Part shown: positions 1 to 6,792 of the stretch, piece by piece | Numbering within the stretch: position 1 is the stretch's first letter | How the letters are laid out: every line of letters begins with the position of its first letter | Source of the DNA: RGIG1828 sp045592485 | GTDB lineage: Bacteria; Bacillota; Clostridia; UMGS1810 | Assembly: GCA_045592485.1 (NCBI GenBank) | Contig: JAZNUS010000191.1 | Span: 1-10,281 of the forward strand | DNA: 10,281 nt | Reading direction: 5' to 3' | Notes under the pieces: model-generated | Told to the model about the DNA's origin: nothing | The model's input: the letters and a program-made list of their open reading frames with translations, nothing else | Databases searched by the model: none | Translations under genes and position numbers: made by a program

Positions 1-60
1 CCTTATAAAAATGTGAGCGAAGCGAACATTTAATTGACGAAGTCAATTTTGTTCTTATAG
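1..60. repeat. Pair of small inverted repeats downstream of the AraC-type gene
   Basis: Two adjacent stem-loops lie between the window edge and the stop codon of the regulator gene. One has 7-bp arms AATTGAC (32-38) and GTCAATT (42-48) around a GAA loop. The other has arms AAATGT (9-14) and ACATTT (26-31), with a small inner GC/GC pairing around a second GAA. Outer TATAA (4-8) and TTATA (55-59) can also pair, closing a three-way structure. On the minus strand the second hairpin is followed by five T (11-7), so it could work as a weak terminator for the regulator. The pairing is visible; the function, terminator or small dispersed palindromic element, is a guess. Confidence 0.35.
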
Positions 61-64
61 ACTA

Positions 65-889
65 TTATTTTAAATCACTTCTCGGAGAGTTTCCTGTTTC
101 TTTTTTATACATTTTATAAAAATTTGAATAGTTGGAAAAACCCGCTTCCTGACTGGCATCAATAAGACTCATACCTGATTCGCATAATTCCCGGACAAGT
201 AAAATTCGCTTATATGTTATATATTTATTTATGGTATATCCTGTGTGTTCCTTGAAAATATGACAAAGATGATATTTGTTCATATACATGTGATTTGCAA
301 TCGTGTCAAGGGTTAGTTCCGATTTAATATTGTCATTAATGAACCTTAGAATTGTTTTAATTTGCTTATCATGAAAGCTGACATTTTCAAATGTAAAAGA
401 TATTTTATTGAGATTATAGAGCAGTTCAATCAGCTTACTCTGAATTAGCACTGCAGGAGGATTGGTATTTTCACAGATATATTTATCGATGCCTTTTATT
501 ATTTCATCGATATTGTGTGTTTTTGTCTGGTCGGCTGAAATAAGATTGTTTTCGCCGAGAGGTCTTGCAGTGAAAATTTTTTTGAAATCCTCACAGTTGT
601 TCTTGGCAAAAAACGAGCTGTGTATGTTGATAACTATCCTTTCGTATGGCTCAATAGGCTCATTATGATACATTCTGTGCATTTCTGCACTGTGAGTCAC
701 TAAAACATCACCGGGCTTCGGATAATATAATGTACCCTCTACACGGAACTCAGAATTTCCTGTCAGGAAAATAAGAATTTCATATGTATCATTATGATTG
801 TGAAGCCTGAAATCTTTACTGTCAGGATGTGTATCTTTTGCATGACCATAATTAAATGTATTGGTTCCAAAACGGGAATATATTTCCAT
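65..889 (-). CDS. AraC-family transcriptional regulator with N-terminal cupin sensor domain
   Basis: A 274-residue one-component regulator. Residues about 25-95 form a cupin-type AraC sensor domain: a HNH motif at 30-32, then beta-rich sequence with PKPGD near 58-62. The last ~100 residues are a typical double helix-turn-helix AraC DNA-binding domain, with LTLDTIANHMYMNKYHL for the first motif and a C-terminal GFSNYSNFYKMYKKETGNSP signature. Length is normal for the class. The start at 889 is preferred because AGGAG (899-903) lies nine bases upstream. An in-frame ATG at 919 would add ten residues, but it has no good binding site and lies upstream of the predicted promoter start point. The gene diverges from the sugar-acid operon, which is the usual position for its regulator, most likely an activator that responds to a pathway sugar or sugar acid. 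The effector cannot be read from the sequence. Confidence 0.93.
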   Translation of the reverse strand: MEIYSRFGTNTFNYGHAKDTHPDSKDFRLHNHNDTYEILIFLTGNSEFRVEGTLYYPKPGDVLVTHSAEMHRMYHNEPIEPYERIVINIHSSFFAKNNCEDFKKIFTARPLGENNLISADQTKTHNIDEIIKGIDKYICENTNPPAVLIQSKLIELLYNLNKISFTFENVSFHDKQIKTILRFINDNIKSELTLDTIANHMYMNKYHLCHIFKEHTGYTINKYITYKRILLVRELCESGMSLIDASQEAGFSNYSNFYKMYKKETGNSPRSDLK

Positions 890-909
890 AAAAATCATCT
901 CCTGAGCAT

Positions 910-938
910 AGTATATCATCTTTTCGCAATATTTGCAA
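910..938 (-). promoter_or_regulatory. Predicted promoter of the AraC-family gene
   Basis: On the minus strand TTGCAA (938-933) and TATACT (915-910) are separated by exactly 17 bases, a good sigma-A match at -10 and a four-of-six match at -35. Transcription would begin near 903, giving a very short leader that runs almost directly into the AGGAG at 903-899. This supports translation starting at 889. Inferred from sequence only. Confidence 0.5.
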
Positions 939-939
939 T
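926..939. promoter_or_regulatory. Candidate operator in the divergent regulatory region
   Basis: GCAAT occurs twice as a direct repeat (926-930 and 935-939), and the same bases form an inverted repeat GCAA-TAT-TTGC (926-936). The element overlaps the predicted -35 of the regulator gene and lies upstream of the sugar-acid operon. It is a plausible site for autoregulation or for activation of the operon by the AraC-type protein. AraC proteins usually bind longer, wider-spaced repeats, so this is only a candidate. Confidence 0.3.
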
Positions 940-1010
940 GTTTTTAACAATATATAATTAGAATTTTTATTAAATTTATATTATAATATAATAAAATTAT
1001 TATGTGGAGG
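940..1010 (+). promoter_or_regulatory. AT-rich promoter region and ribosome binding site of the sugar-acid operon
   Basis: This stretch is almost pure A/T. Two exact TATAAT hexamers on the plus strand (953-958 and 982-987) could be -10 elements. Neither has a convincing TTGACA at the right distance, which fits a promoter that needs an activator. GGAGG at 1006-1010 is the ribosome binding site of the first gene, six bases before the ATG at 1017. Which hexamer is used cannot be decided here. Confidence 0.4.
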
Positions 1011-1016
1011 TATGTT

Positions 1017-1871
1017 ATGTCTAATTTTGTTATATCGGGTTTTGCCGATGAAATTGACGAAAATATCGTAAAGCAATTTGAGCATTTAAACAAACTTGGA
1101 ATTGAATATTTTGAACCCCGGGGAATAAACGGAAAGAACATTTCAAAGCTTAATGACGATGAAGCATATGAGCTTAAAGCTGCAATGGATAAATATGGAA
1201 TTAAAGTATCATCCATTGGCTCTCCTATTGGAAAGATTAAAATTACCGATGACCTTGCACCTCACCTCGAAGAGCTTAAAAGAGTAATTAAAACAGCAAA
1301 AATTCTTGGTACAAAATATATAAGAGTTTTCAGCTTTTTTATTCCTGAAGGTGAACACGACAAATACAAAGATGAAGTTATAGGCAGAATGAAAGAAATG
1401 ACAAAGCTTGCAGAGTCAGAGGATGTAATTCTTCTCCATGAAAACGAGAAAGAAATCTATGGTGATATTGCTCCGAGATGTCTTGAAATACTTGAAGCTG
1501 TAAATTCTGAAAATCTCAGAGCGGTTTTTGATCCTGCAAACTTTGTGCAGTGCAATCAGATAACCTACCCTGACGGATATGAGCTTTTAAAAGATTATGT
1601 TGTATATATGCACATTAAAGATGCAGAAAAGGATGGAAGAGTTGTCCCTGCCGGATATGGAATCGGACATGTTGAAGAAATAATCACTGACCTTCACAAA
1701 AGAAATTATGAAGGCTTTTTAAGTCTGGAACCTCACCTTGGTGTATTTTCAGGTCTCAAAGATCTGGAGCTTTCAGATGATATGCTTTCTCTGTCAGAAA
1801 GTACACCGGACAAGTTCACCCTTGCATTCAAAGCGCTTGGCGAAATTATTGAGCGTGTTATATCCAAATAA
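1017..1871 (+). CDS. Sugar phosphate isomerase/epimerase-family TIM-barrel protein (first of two)
   Basis: A 284-residue cytoplasmic protein of the AP-endonuclease-2-like TIM-barrel family (Pfam PF01261), which holds sugar epimerases, isomerases, cyclitol dehydratases and keto-sugar lyases. The four usual metal ligands are recognisable at barrel strand ends: E142 in HENE, D172 in FDPANF, H199 in HIKD and E238 in SLEPH. It begins with ISGFADEI and has no signal peptide or membrane segment. The start at 1017 is chosen because GGAGG ends six bases upstream. The in-frame ATG at 1002 lies upstream of that site and is rejected. It is the first gene of the operon and is followed after 46 bases by an oxidoreductase. 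Substrate unknown: an epimerase making a hexuronate or ketoaldonate, or an enzyme acting on a 3-keto sugar, would both fit. The family is secure, the reaction is not. Confidence 0.9.
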   Translation: MSNFVISGFADEIDENIVKQFEHLNKLGIEYFEPRGINGKNISKLNDDEAYELKAAMDKYGIKVSSIGSPIGKIKITDDLAPHLEELKRVIKTAKILGTKYIRVFSFFIPEGEHDKYKDEVIGRMKEMTKLAESEDVILLHENEKEIYGDIAPRCLEILEAVNSENLRAVFDPANFVQCNQITYPDGYELLKDYVVYMHIKDAEKDGRVVPAGYGIGHVEEIITDLHKRNYEGFLSLEPHLGVFSGLKDLELSDDMLSLSESTPDKFTLAFKALGEIIERVISK

Positions 1872-1917
1872 AATTTTTAGATTTATATTTTCCGAATAAA
1901 AAAGGAGGGCTTATGTA

Positions 1918-3078
1918 ATGGATAAAGTAAGACTTGGTATCATAGGTTATGGTAATATGGGTACTGCCCATACTAAAAACATCTATGAGGGTAAAGCTCC
2001 TCAAATGGTACTTGGAGCTGTATGTGACCACGACAACGAAAGAAGGGAAGCTTTTAAAAAACTCTACCCTGAAATCCCGGTTTTTGAAAATGCAGAAGAG
2101 CTGTACAAAAGCGGAACATGCGATGCTGTCATTATAGCTGTCCCCCACTATGATCATCCACAGCTTGTTGCAAAAGCTTTTGACAATGGTCTGCATGTTA
2201 TTACAGAAAAACCCGCAGGCGTATATACAAAACAAGTTCTCGAAATGAATGAAGCAGCAGCGAAATCTGACAAGCTGTTCGGGATTATGTATAATCAGAG
2301 AACTAACCCGGTTTATCAGAAGCTTCGTGAAATGATTCAAAGAGGCGATCTTGGACATATTAAAAGAATCACTTGGATAATAACAAACTGGTACCGTCCT
2401 CAGGCATATCACGATTCAAGTGCATGGCGTTCAACCTGGAAGGACGAAGGCGGCGGAGCTTTGATTAATCAGAATCCCCATCAGCTTGATCTGTGGCAAT
2501 GGCTTTTTGGTATGCCTGACAGAATTTATGCAAAAGCAAGCTACGGTAAATATTATAACATTGAAGTTGAAGATGATGTTGCGGCATTTATGGAATACGA
2601 TAATGGTACAACAGGTCAGTACATCACTTCAACCGGTGAAGCTCCCGGAACAAATCGTCTTGAAATTGCATGTGATATGGGAAATATTGTTATTGAAAAC
2701 AACAAAATGATATTCAACAGAAATATTATTTCCGAACGCGAACATAACAGAATAAACACCAAACCCTTTGGGACACCTGAATGCTGGAAATGCGAAGTTC
2801 CGGCTGACTTCTCAGGCGGTGAACAGCATGTTGGTATTTTCAAAGACTTTGCAAATGCGGTCATAAACGGAACAAAGCTTCTTGCTCCCGGTGAAGAAGG
2901 AATTCTTGGCCTTACGATTTCCAATGCAATTCACTTAAGCAGCTGGACCGGCGAAACCGTTGATGTTAAAAATTTCCCTCACGACAAATTCTATGATATG
3001 CTTCAGGATAAAATTAAAAATTCAACAGTCAAAAAGAATGTCAACAAGGTTGTTGCAGATACTGCAAATACATATTAA
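1918..3078 (+). CDS. Gfo/Idh/MocA-family oxidoreductase (first of two)
   Basis: A 386-residue NAD(P)-dependent sugar or cyclitol dehydrogenase. The N-terminal Rossmann fold has GYGNMG at 10-15. The conserved EKP motif (97-99) supplies the likely catalytic lysine K98. The C-terminal substrate domain has GGGALINQNPHQLDLW (178-193) with the likely catalytic H188. Asn184 stands where classical inositol dehydrogenases have Asp. The family usually oxidises a ring hydroxyl to a ketone or the reverse, and some members contain tightly bound cofactor. AAAGGAGG (1901-1908) supports the ATG at 1918. The gene is the largest oxidoreductase of the operon and ends 12 bases before the second TIM-barrel gene, so the two are probably translated together and may act on the same molecule. 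A glycoside- or uronide-3-dehydrogenase, or a cyclitol dehydrogenase, are the leading guesses. Confidence 0.92.
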   Translation: MDKVRLGIIGYGNMGTAHTKNIYEGKAPQMVLGAVCDHDNERREAFKKLYPEIPVFENAEELYKSGTCDAVIIAVPHYDHPQLVAKAFDNGLHVITEKPAGVYTKQVLEMNEAAAKSDKLFGIMYNQRTNPVYQKLREMIQRGDLGHIKRITWIITNWYRPQAYHDSSAWRSTWKDEGGGALINQNPHQLDLWQWLFGMPDRIYAKASYGKYYNIEVEDDVAAFMEYDNGTTGQYITSTGEAPGTNRLEIACDMGNIVIENNKMIFNRNIISEREHNRINTKPFGTPECWKCEVPADFSGGEQHVGIFKDFANAVINGTKLLAPGEEGILGLTISNAIHLSSWTGETVDVKNFPHDKFYDMLQDKIKNSTVKKNVNKVVADTANTY

Positions 3079-3090
3079 TGGAGGATTATT

Positions 3091-3867
3091 ATGGATAAAC
3101 ATATAGGCGCACAGTTCTACACAATCAAAGATTTTATTCAGGACACAGAAAATTTTGATAATGCATGTAAAACCATAAGCGAAATAGGTTACACTCTTGT
3201 TCAGATTTCCGGCACACCGCTTAAGGCTGAAGAAATGAAGCCGATTCTCGATAAATACAATCTCAAAGTTGTTACAACTCATCGTGCTTTTGATGATTTT
3301 AAAAATGATATAAATGAAATTATTCATTATAACAAAACTCTTGGTTGCGATCTGTGCGGTGTGAGCATTATGCCCAAATACTGTTACGAATCCGAAGAAG
3401 CACTCAATCAGTTTATTGAAGATGCCAATGAAATATGCAAAATTCTGAAAGAAAATGATATGTATTTCGGTTATCACAATCATGCTCTTGAATTTGGTAA
3501 AATCGGCGGAAAGGTTATTTTTGACCGTCTTGTTAACGAAACCGACAAGGAAGTGTTCAACTTTATTGTAGATACTCACTGGGTACAGTATGGCGGAAGA
3601 AATCCTGTCGATGTAATTACTTCACTTGGTAAACGCGCAATGGCAATCCACCTCAAAGATTTTACAATTGATGTTTCCGACTGGTTTAAACCAAGAATTT
3701 GTGAAGTTGGATTTGGTAATCTTGATTGGGACAAAATTTTAGATGCATCTGAAAAAGCCGGCGCCCGTTGGGCTCTTGTTGAACAGGATAATAACCATAC
3801 TGACGACGATCCATTCAAATCCATGAAAATGAGCTATGATTTTCTGACATCGAAAGGATATTGTTAA
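3091..3867 (+). CDS. Sugar phosphate isomerase/epimerase-family TIM-barrel protein (second of two)
   Basis: A 258-residue protein of the same PF01261 fold as the first operon gene but clearly a different subfamily: shorter, with different motifs. Metal-site residues are E134 in HNHALEF, D161 and H163 in VDTHW, H187 in IHLKD and E231 in VEQD. The NHN..EF and DTHW pattern is common in family members encoded beside Gfo/Idh/MocA oxidoreductases. TGGAGG (3079-3084) lies directly after the previous stop codon and six bases before the ATG at 3091. The gene ends three bases before the next oxidoreductase. Known relatives include sugar epimerases, inositol-pathway enzymes and proteins acting on 3-keto glycosides. 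Its role in this operon is unassigned. No signal peptide is seen, so it acts in the cytoplasm. Confidence 0.9.
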   Translation: MDKHIGAQFYTIKDFIQDTENFDNACKTISEIGYTLVQISGTPLKAEEMKPILDKYNLKVVTTHRAFDDFKNDINEIIHYNKTLGCDLCGVSIMPKYCYESEEALNQFIEDANEICKILKENDMYFGYHNHALEFGKIGGKVIFDRLVNETDKEVFNFIVDTHWVQYGGRNPVDVITSLGKRAMAIHLKDFTIDVSDWFKPRICEVGFGNLDWDKILDASEKAGARWALVEQDNNHTDDDPFKSMKMSYDFLTSKGYC

Positions 3868-3870
3868 GCC

Positions 3871-4845
3871 ATGTATAATATATGTGTAGTAGGTTTAGGT
3901 GCAATCTCTCCATTGCATATCAACGCTATTAAAAAATCCGGTAATGCAACACTATATGCAGTTTGTGACATTAATCCCGAAAAATTGCAGAAATTTAAAG
4001 AGCAAGGTTCGGTTATTTGCTATAGAGATTACGAAGATGTGATCAAAGATGAAAGCATAGATTCTGTACACATTTGCACACCTCATTATCTTCACTACGA
4101 AATGGTGATAAAAGCCCTTGAAGCAGGCAAAAAGGTCGTATGTGAAAAGCCTGTTACAATGACAAAAGAAGAATTTTATAAGCTCCTTGCCCATGACCTG
4201 CAAAAAAAAGTTTGCGTTGTTCTTCAGAATCGATACAATCCATGTACTCAAAAACTGAAAGAAATAATTGAAAACAAAACATATGGCGAGATTTTGGGTA
4301 CAAAAGCAATTGTAACCTGGAAAAGAGACAAAGAATACTATGAATCCGAGCCCTGGAGAGGATTTTTTAAAACTGAAGGCGGAGGGGCACTTATTAATCA
4401 ATTTGTGCATACTCTTGATTATTTTTCGTATCTGATTTCAGACATACACTCTGTAAAAGCTCAAGTTGCAAATTTTTCTTTGGAAAATGTGATTGAAGTT
4501 GAAGATTCCGTATTTACATATCTTAAGCTGAAAAACGATACTACAGGTATATTTTTTGCAACAAACGCCCATGTGGTAAGCACTCCGCCTGAGTTTGAGG
4601 TGGTTTTTGAAAATGCTACGGTAAGATATGCAGATAACTGTCTTTTGTCAAATGGTGTTATTCTTGAAAAAGATGAGGTTGCCACAGGCAAAAAAGCTTA
4701 TTGGGGCCTTAGTCACGAAAAGCTTATTTCAAATTTTTATGACAAAGGTATATACTTTTGTCCCAAAGATATTAAAAACACTATGGAAGCAATGTTTTCC
4801 ATATATGAATCAGCAAAATTAAATGGAAGGGAAATACTATTATGA
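3871..4845 (+). CDS. Gfo/Idh/MocA-family oxidoreductase (second of two)
   Basis: A 324-residue NAD(P)-dependent oxidoreductase, about 60 residues shorter than the first one in the operon and not a close copy of it. The dinucleotide-binding loop is GLGAISPLH (8-16), followed by CEKP (91-94) with K93. The substrate domain carries GGGALINQFVHTLDYF (170-185), with H180 as likely catalytic base and Asn176 in the position often held by Asp. The start lies only three bases after the previous stop. AAAGGA (3853-3858) is 12 bases away, a poor spacing, so translational coupling is likely. The 3' end overlaps uxuA by four bases (ATGA). It may catalyse a second oxidation, or re-reduce a keto intermediate made by the first dehydrogenase, so that the cofactor is recycled. 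The exact substrate is not readable. Confidence 0.91.
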   Translation: MYNICVVGLGAISPLHINAIKKSGNATLYAVCDINPEKLQKFKEQGSVICYRDYEDVIKDESIDSVHICTPHYLHYEMVIKALEAGKKVVCEKPVTMTKEEFYKLLAHDLQKKVCVVLQNRYNPCTQKLKEIIENKTYGEILGTKAIVTWKRDKEYYESEPWRGFFKTEGGGALINQFVHTLDYFSYLISDIHSVKAQVANFSLENVIEVEDSVFTYLKLKNDTTGIFFATNAHVVSTPPEFEVVFENATVRYADNCLLSNGVILEKDEVATGKKAYWGLSHEKLISNFYDKGIYFCPKDIKNTMEAMFSIYESAKLNGREILL

Positions 4846-5885
4846 AAATGACATTCAGATGGTACGGAAGCGACGATCCCGTTACCCTGGACAAAATCAG
4901 ACAAATCCCTGGAATGACCGGTGTTGTAACCGCTGTCTATTCCGTGCCTGCAGGCGAGGTTTGGCCACAGGAAGCAATTGATGCAATGAAAAAAGAGGTA
5001 AATGCCAAAGGTCTTGAAATGGAGGTTATTGAAAGCGTTCCTGTTCACGAAGACATTAAGCTTGGCAGAGGAAAATGCGATGAATACATCGAAAACTACA
5101 AAGAAAATATCAGAAGACTTGCAAAAGCCGGAGTAAAATGTATTTGTTATAACTTTATGCCTGTTTTTGACTGGACAAGATCCAGACTCGATCAACCTCT
5201 CCCCGACGGCTCAAATGCCCTTGTTTACTACAAAGAAGATGTTGACAAAATGGATCCGACAAAGATGTCGCTTCCCGGTTGGGATGCATCATATACTCCC
5301 GATGAAATTGGCGGACTTGTTGAAAGCTATAAAGAAATCGGAGAAGAAGGTCTTTGGAAAAATCTTGAACACTTCATTAAAGAAATAATCCCTGTTGCTG
5401 CAGAATGCGATGTTAACATGGCTATACATCCGGATGATCCCCCCTGGCCTATTTTCGGTATTCCGAGAATTATCACAACCGAAGAAAACATAGACAGATT
5501 CCTCGCTCTTTACGATGATGTTCATCACGGACTTACTCTTTGCAGCGGAAGTCTCGGTTGTGCAAAATTCAACGACTACACCGCAATGGTTAAAAAATAC
5601 GGAGCAATGGGCAGAATCCACTTTGCCCATGTAAGAAACATTAAAATCCTTGATGACGGTTCATTTGAAGAGAGTGCACATCTTTCAGAATGCGGTTCTC
5701 TTGATATAGTGGAAATTCTCAAAGCATATCATGATGGTGGTTTCAAAGGTTATCTTCGTCCTGATCATGGCAGAATGATTTGGGGAGAAACCGGCAAACC
5801 GGGATATGGGCTTTTTGACCGTGCCCTTGGTGCTACATATATGAATGGTATTTGGGAAACACTGGATAAACTTAAAGGAGAATAA
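4842..5885 (+). CDS. uxuA: Mannonate dehydratase
   Basis: A 347-residue enzyme that dehydrates D-mannonate to 2-keto-3-deoxy-D-gluconate (EC 4.2.1.8), the step that commits hexuronates to the Entner-Doudoroff-like lower pathway. The N-terminus MTFRWYG..DPV and MPVFDWTR (106-113) are typical of UxuA. Likely metal ligands by comparison with the characterised family are H196 in AIHPDD, C234 in LTLCSG, H263 in AHVRN and D308 in RPDHG, all present. The downstream RMIWGE..PGYGLFDRALG block is also diagnostic. Length is close to the Gram-positive form and shorter than the E. coli enzyme. GGAAGGG (4825-4831) precedes the ATG, which overlaps the previous gene by ATGA. The stop codon overlaps or abuts the next start (TAATGATG). 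This is the only operon member whose exact reaction is certain, and it fixes the end point of the pathway. Confidence 0.96.
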   Translation: MKMTFRWYGSDDPVTLDKIRQIPGMTGVVTAVYSVPAGEVWPQEAIDAMKKEVNAKGLEMEVIESVPVHEDIKLGRGKCDEYIENYKENIRRLAKAGVKCICYNFMPVFDWTRSRLDQPLPDGSNALVYYKEDVDKMDPTKMSLPGWDASYTPDEIGGLVESYKEIGEEGLWKNLEHFIKEIIPVAAECDVNMAIHPDDPPWPIFGIPRIITTEENIDRFLALYDDVHHGLTLCSGSLGCAKFNDYTAMVKKYGAMGRIHFAHVRNIKILDDGSFEESAHLSECGSLDIVEILKAYHDGGFKGYLRPDHGRMIWGETGKPGYGLFDRALGATYMNGIWETLDKLKGE

Positions 5886-5887
5886 TG

Positions 5888-6733
5888 ATGAAATTACCTT
5901 TTGAAATAGATCTTTCCGGCAAGGTTATTGTCGTAACCGGTGCTGGCGGCATTCTTTGCTCAATGTTTGCAAAAGCTCTTGCAAAAACAAATGCAAAAAT
6001 AGCTCTTTTAGACCTTAACGAAGAAGCTGCAAAAGCAAATGCTGAGGAAATTGTCAAAGAAGGCGGAATTGCCAAGGGATACAAATGCAATGTTCTTGAC
6101 AAATCAAGTCTTGAAGAAGTTAAAGAAGCAATCAAAGCAGATTTTGGTACATGTGATATTCTGATCAACGGTGCCGGCGGAAACAATCCGAAAGCAACCT
6201 GTGATGATGAATACTTCAACAAGGAAAACATCGGAAATGTGAAAACATTTTTCGATCTTGACCAGGCAGGTGTTGAATTCGTGTTCAATCTGAACTTTCT
6301 TGGCACCCTTCTTCCTACACAGGTTTTTGCTATTGATATGGTTGACAAAGAGGATGCAAGCATTATAAATATTTCGAGTATGAATGCATATACTCCTCTG
6401 ACCAAAATACCGGCATATTCAGGAGCTAAGGCTGCAATTTCAAACTTTACACAATGGCTTGCCGTGCATTTTTCAAAAACGAATATCCGTTGTAATGCAA
6501 TCGCTCCCGGATTTTTCGTAACAAAACAAAACGAAAAGCTTTTGTTTAACGATGACGGCACTCCTACACCACGAACAACAAAAATTCTCGATGCAACCCC
6601 AATGGGAAGATTTGGCGAAGCTGAAGAGCTTATCGGCGCATTACTTTTTCTGTTATGCAAAGATGCATCAAGCTTTGTAAATGGTGTTGTAATCCCTGTT
6701 GATGGCGGTTTTTCTGCTTATTCAGGTGTATAA
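5888..6733 (+). CDS. SDR-family oxidoreductase, probable D-mannonate oxidoreductase (fructuronate reductase)
   Basis: A 281-residue short-chain dehydrogenase/reductase. Numbered from the start at 5888, it has the cofactor motif TGAGGILCSM (17-26), NGAG (94-97), the catalytic Ser in INISS (164), and Y177-x3-K181 in YSGAK, then IAPGFFVT and a C-terminal VDGGFSAY. A long insertion after NGAGGNNP with a FDLD segment is typical of the SDR subgroup found beside uxuA. In such loci it interconverts D-fructuronate and D-mannonate, replacing the unrelated UxuB. AAAGGAG (5874-5880) is seven bases from the ATG at 5888 and four from the in-frame ATG at 5885, so 5888 is preferred. Cys24 sits where the third glycine of TGxxxGxG is usual. 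It is the last gene before the terminator. Family certain; the substrate rests on the uxuA neighbour. Confidence 0.88.
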   Translation: MKLPFEIDLSGKVIVVTGAGGILCSMFAKALAKTNAKIALLDLNEEAAKANAEEIVKEGGIAKGYKCNVLDKSSLEEVKEAIKADFGTCDILINGAGGNNPKATCDDEYFNKENIGNVKTFFDLDQAGVEFVFNLNFLGTLLPTQVFAIDMVDKEDASIINISSMNAYTPLTKIPAYSGAKAAISNFTQWLAVHFSKTNIRCNAIAPGFFVTKQNEKLLFNDDGTPTPRTTKILDATPMGRFGEAEELIGALLFLLCKDASSFVNGVVIPVDGGFSAYSGV

Positions 6734-6746
6734 GATGAGACAAACT

Positions 6747-6781
6747 AAAAAGACTGTTCGAAGTTCGCGAACAGTCTTTTT
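6747..6781. terminator. Bidirectional intrinsic terminator between converging operons
   Basis: Perfect 14-bp arms AAAAAGACTGTTCG (6747-6760) and CGAACAGTCTTTTT (6768-6781) enclose a seven-base loop. The A-run on one side and T-run on the other make it a terminator in both directions: it ends the plus-strand sugar-acid operon 13 bases after its stop codon and the minus-strand purine pair 11 bases after its stop. Confidence 0.92.
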
Positions 6782-6792
6782 GATTTAATAAA

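Noticed and set aside
890..919. Longer AraC-type protein starting at the ATG at 919
   Set aside because: It has no ribosome binding site and lies upstream of the predicted transcription start; AGGAG at 903-899 serves the ATG at 889.
1002..1016. Start of the first operon gene at the ATG at 1002
   Set aside because: The GGAGG at 1006-1010 lies after this ATG and is correctly spaced for the ATG at 1017.
1858..2412. 184-codon open frame on the minus strand, and a similar one at 3022-3579
   Set aside because: Both are antisense to strongly conserved operon genes, lack ribosome binding sites and read as low-complexity shadow sequence.
1017..4845. Ordinary myo-inositol (iol) operon
   Set aside because: Dehydrogenase and PF01261 families fit, but the other iol genes are not seen and UxuA plus an SDR reductase point to KDG as the end point; a variant inositol route remains an alternative and is kept in the findings.
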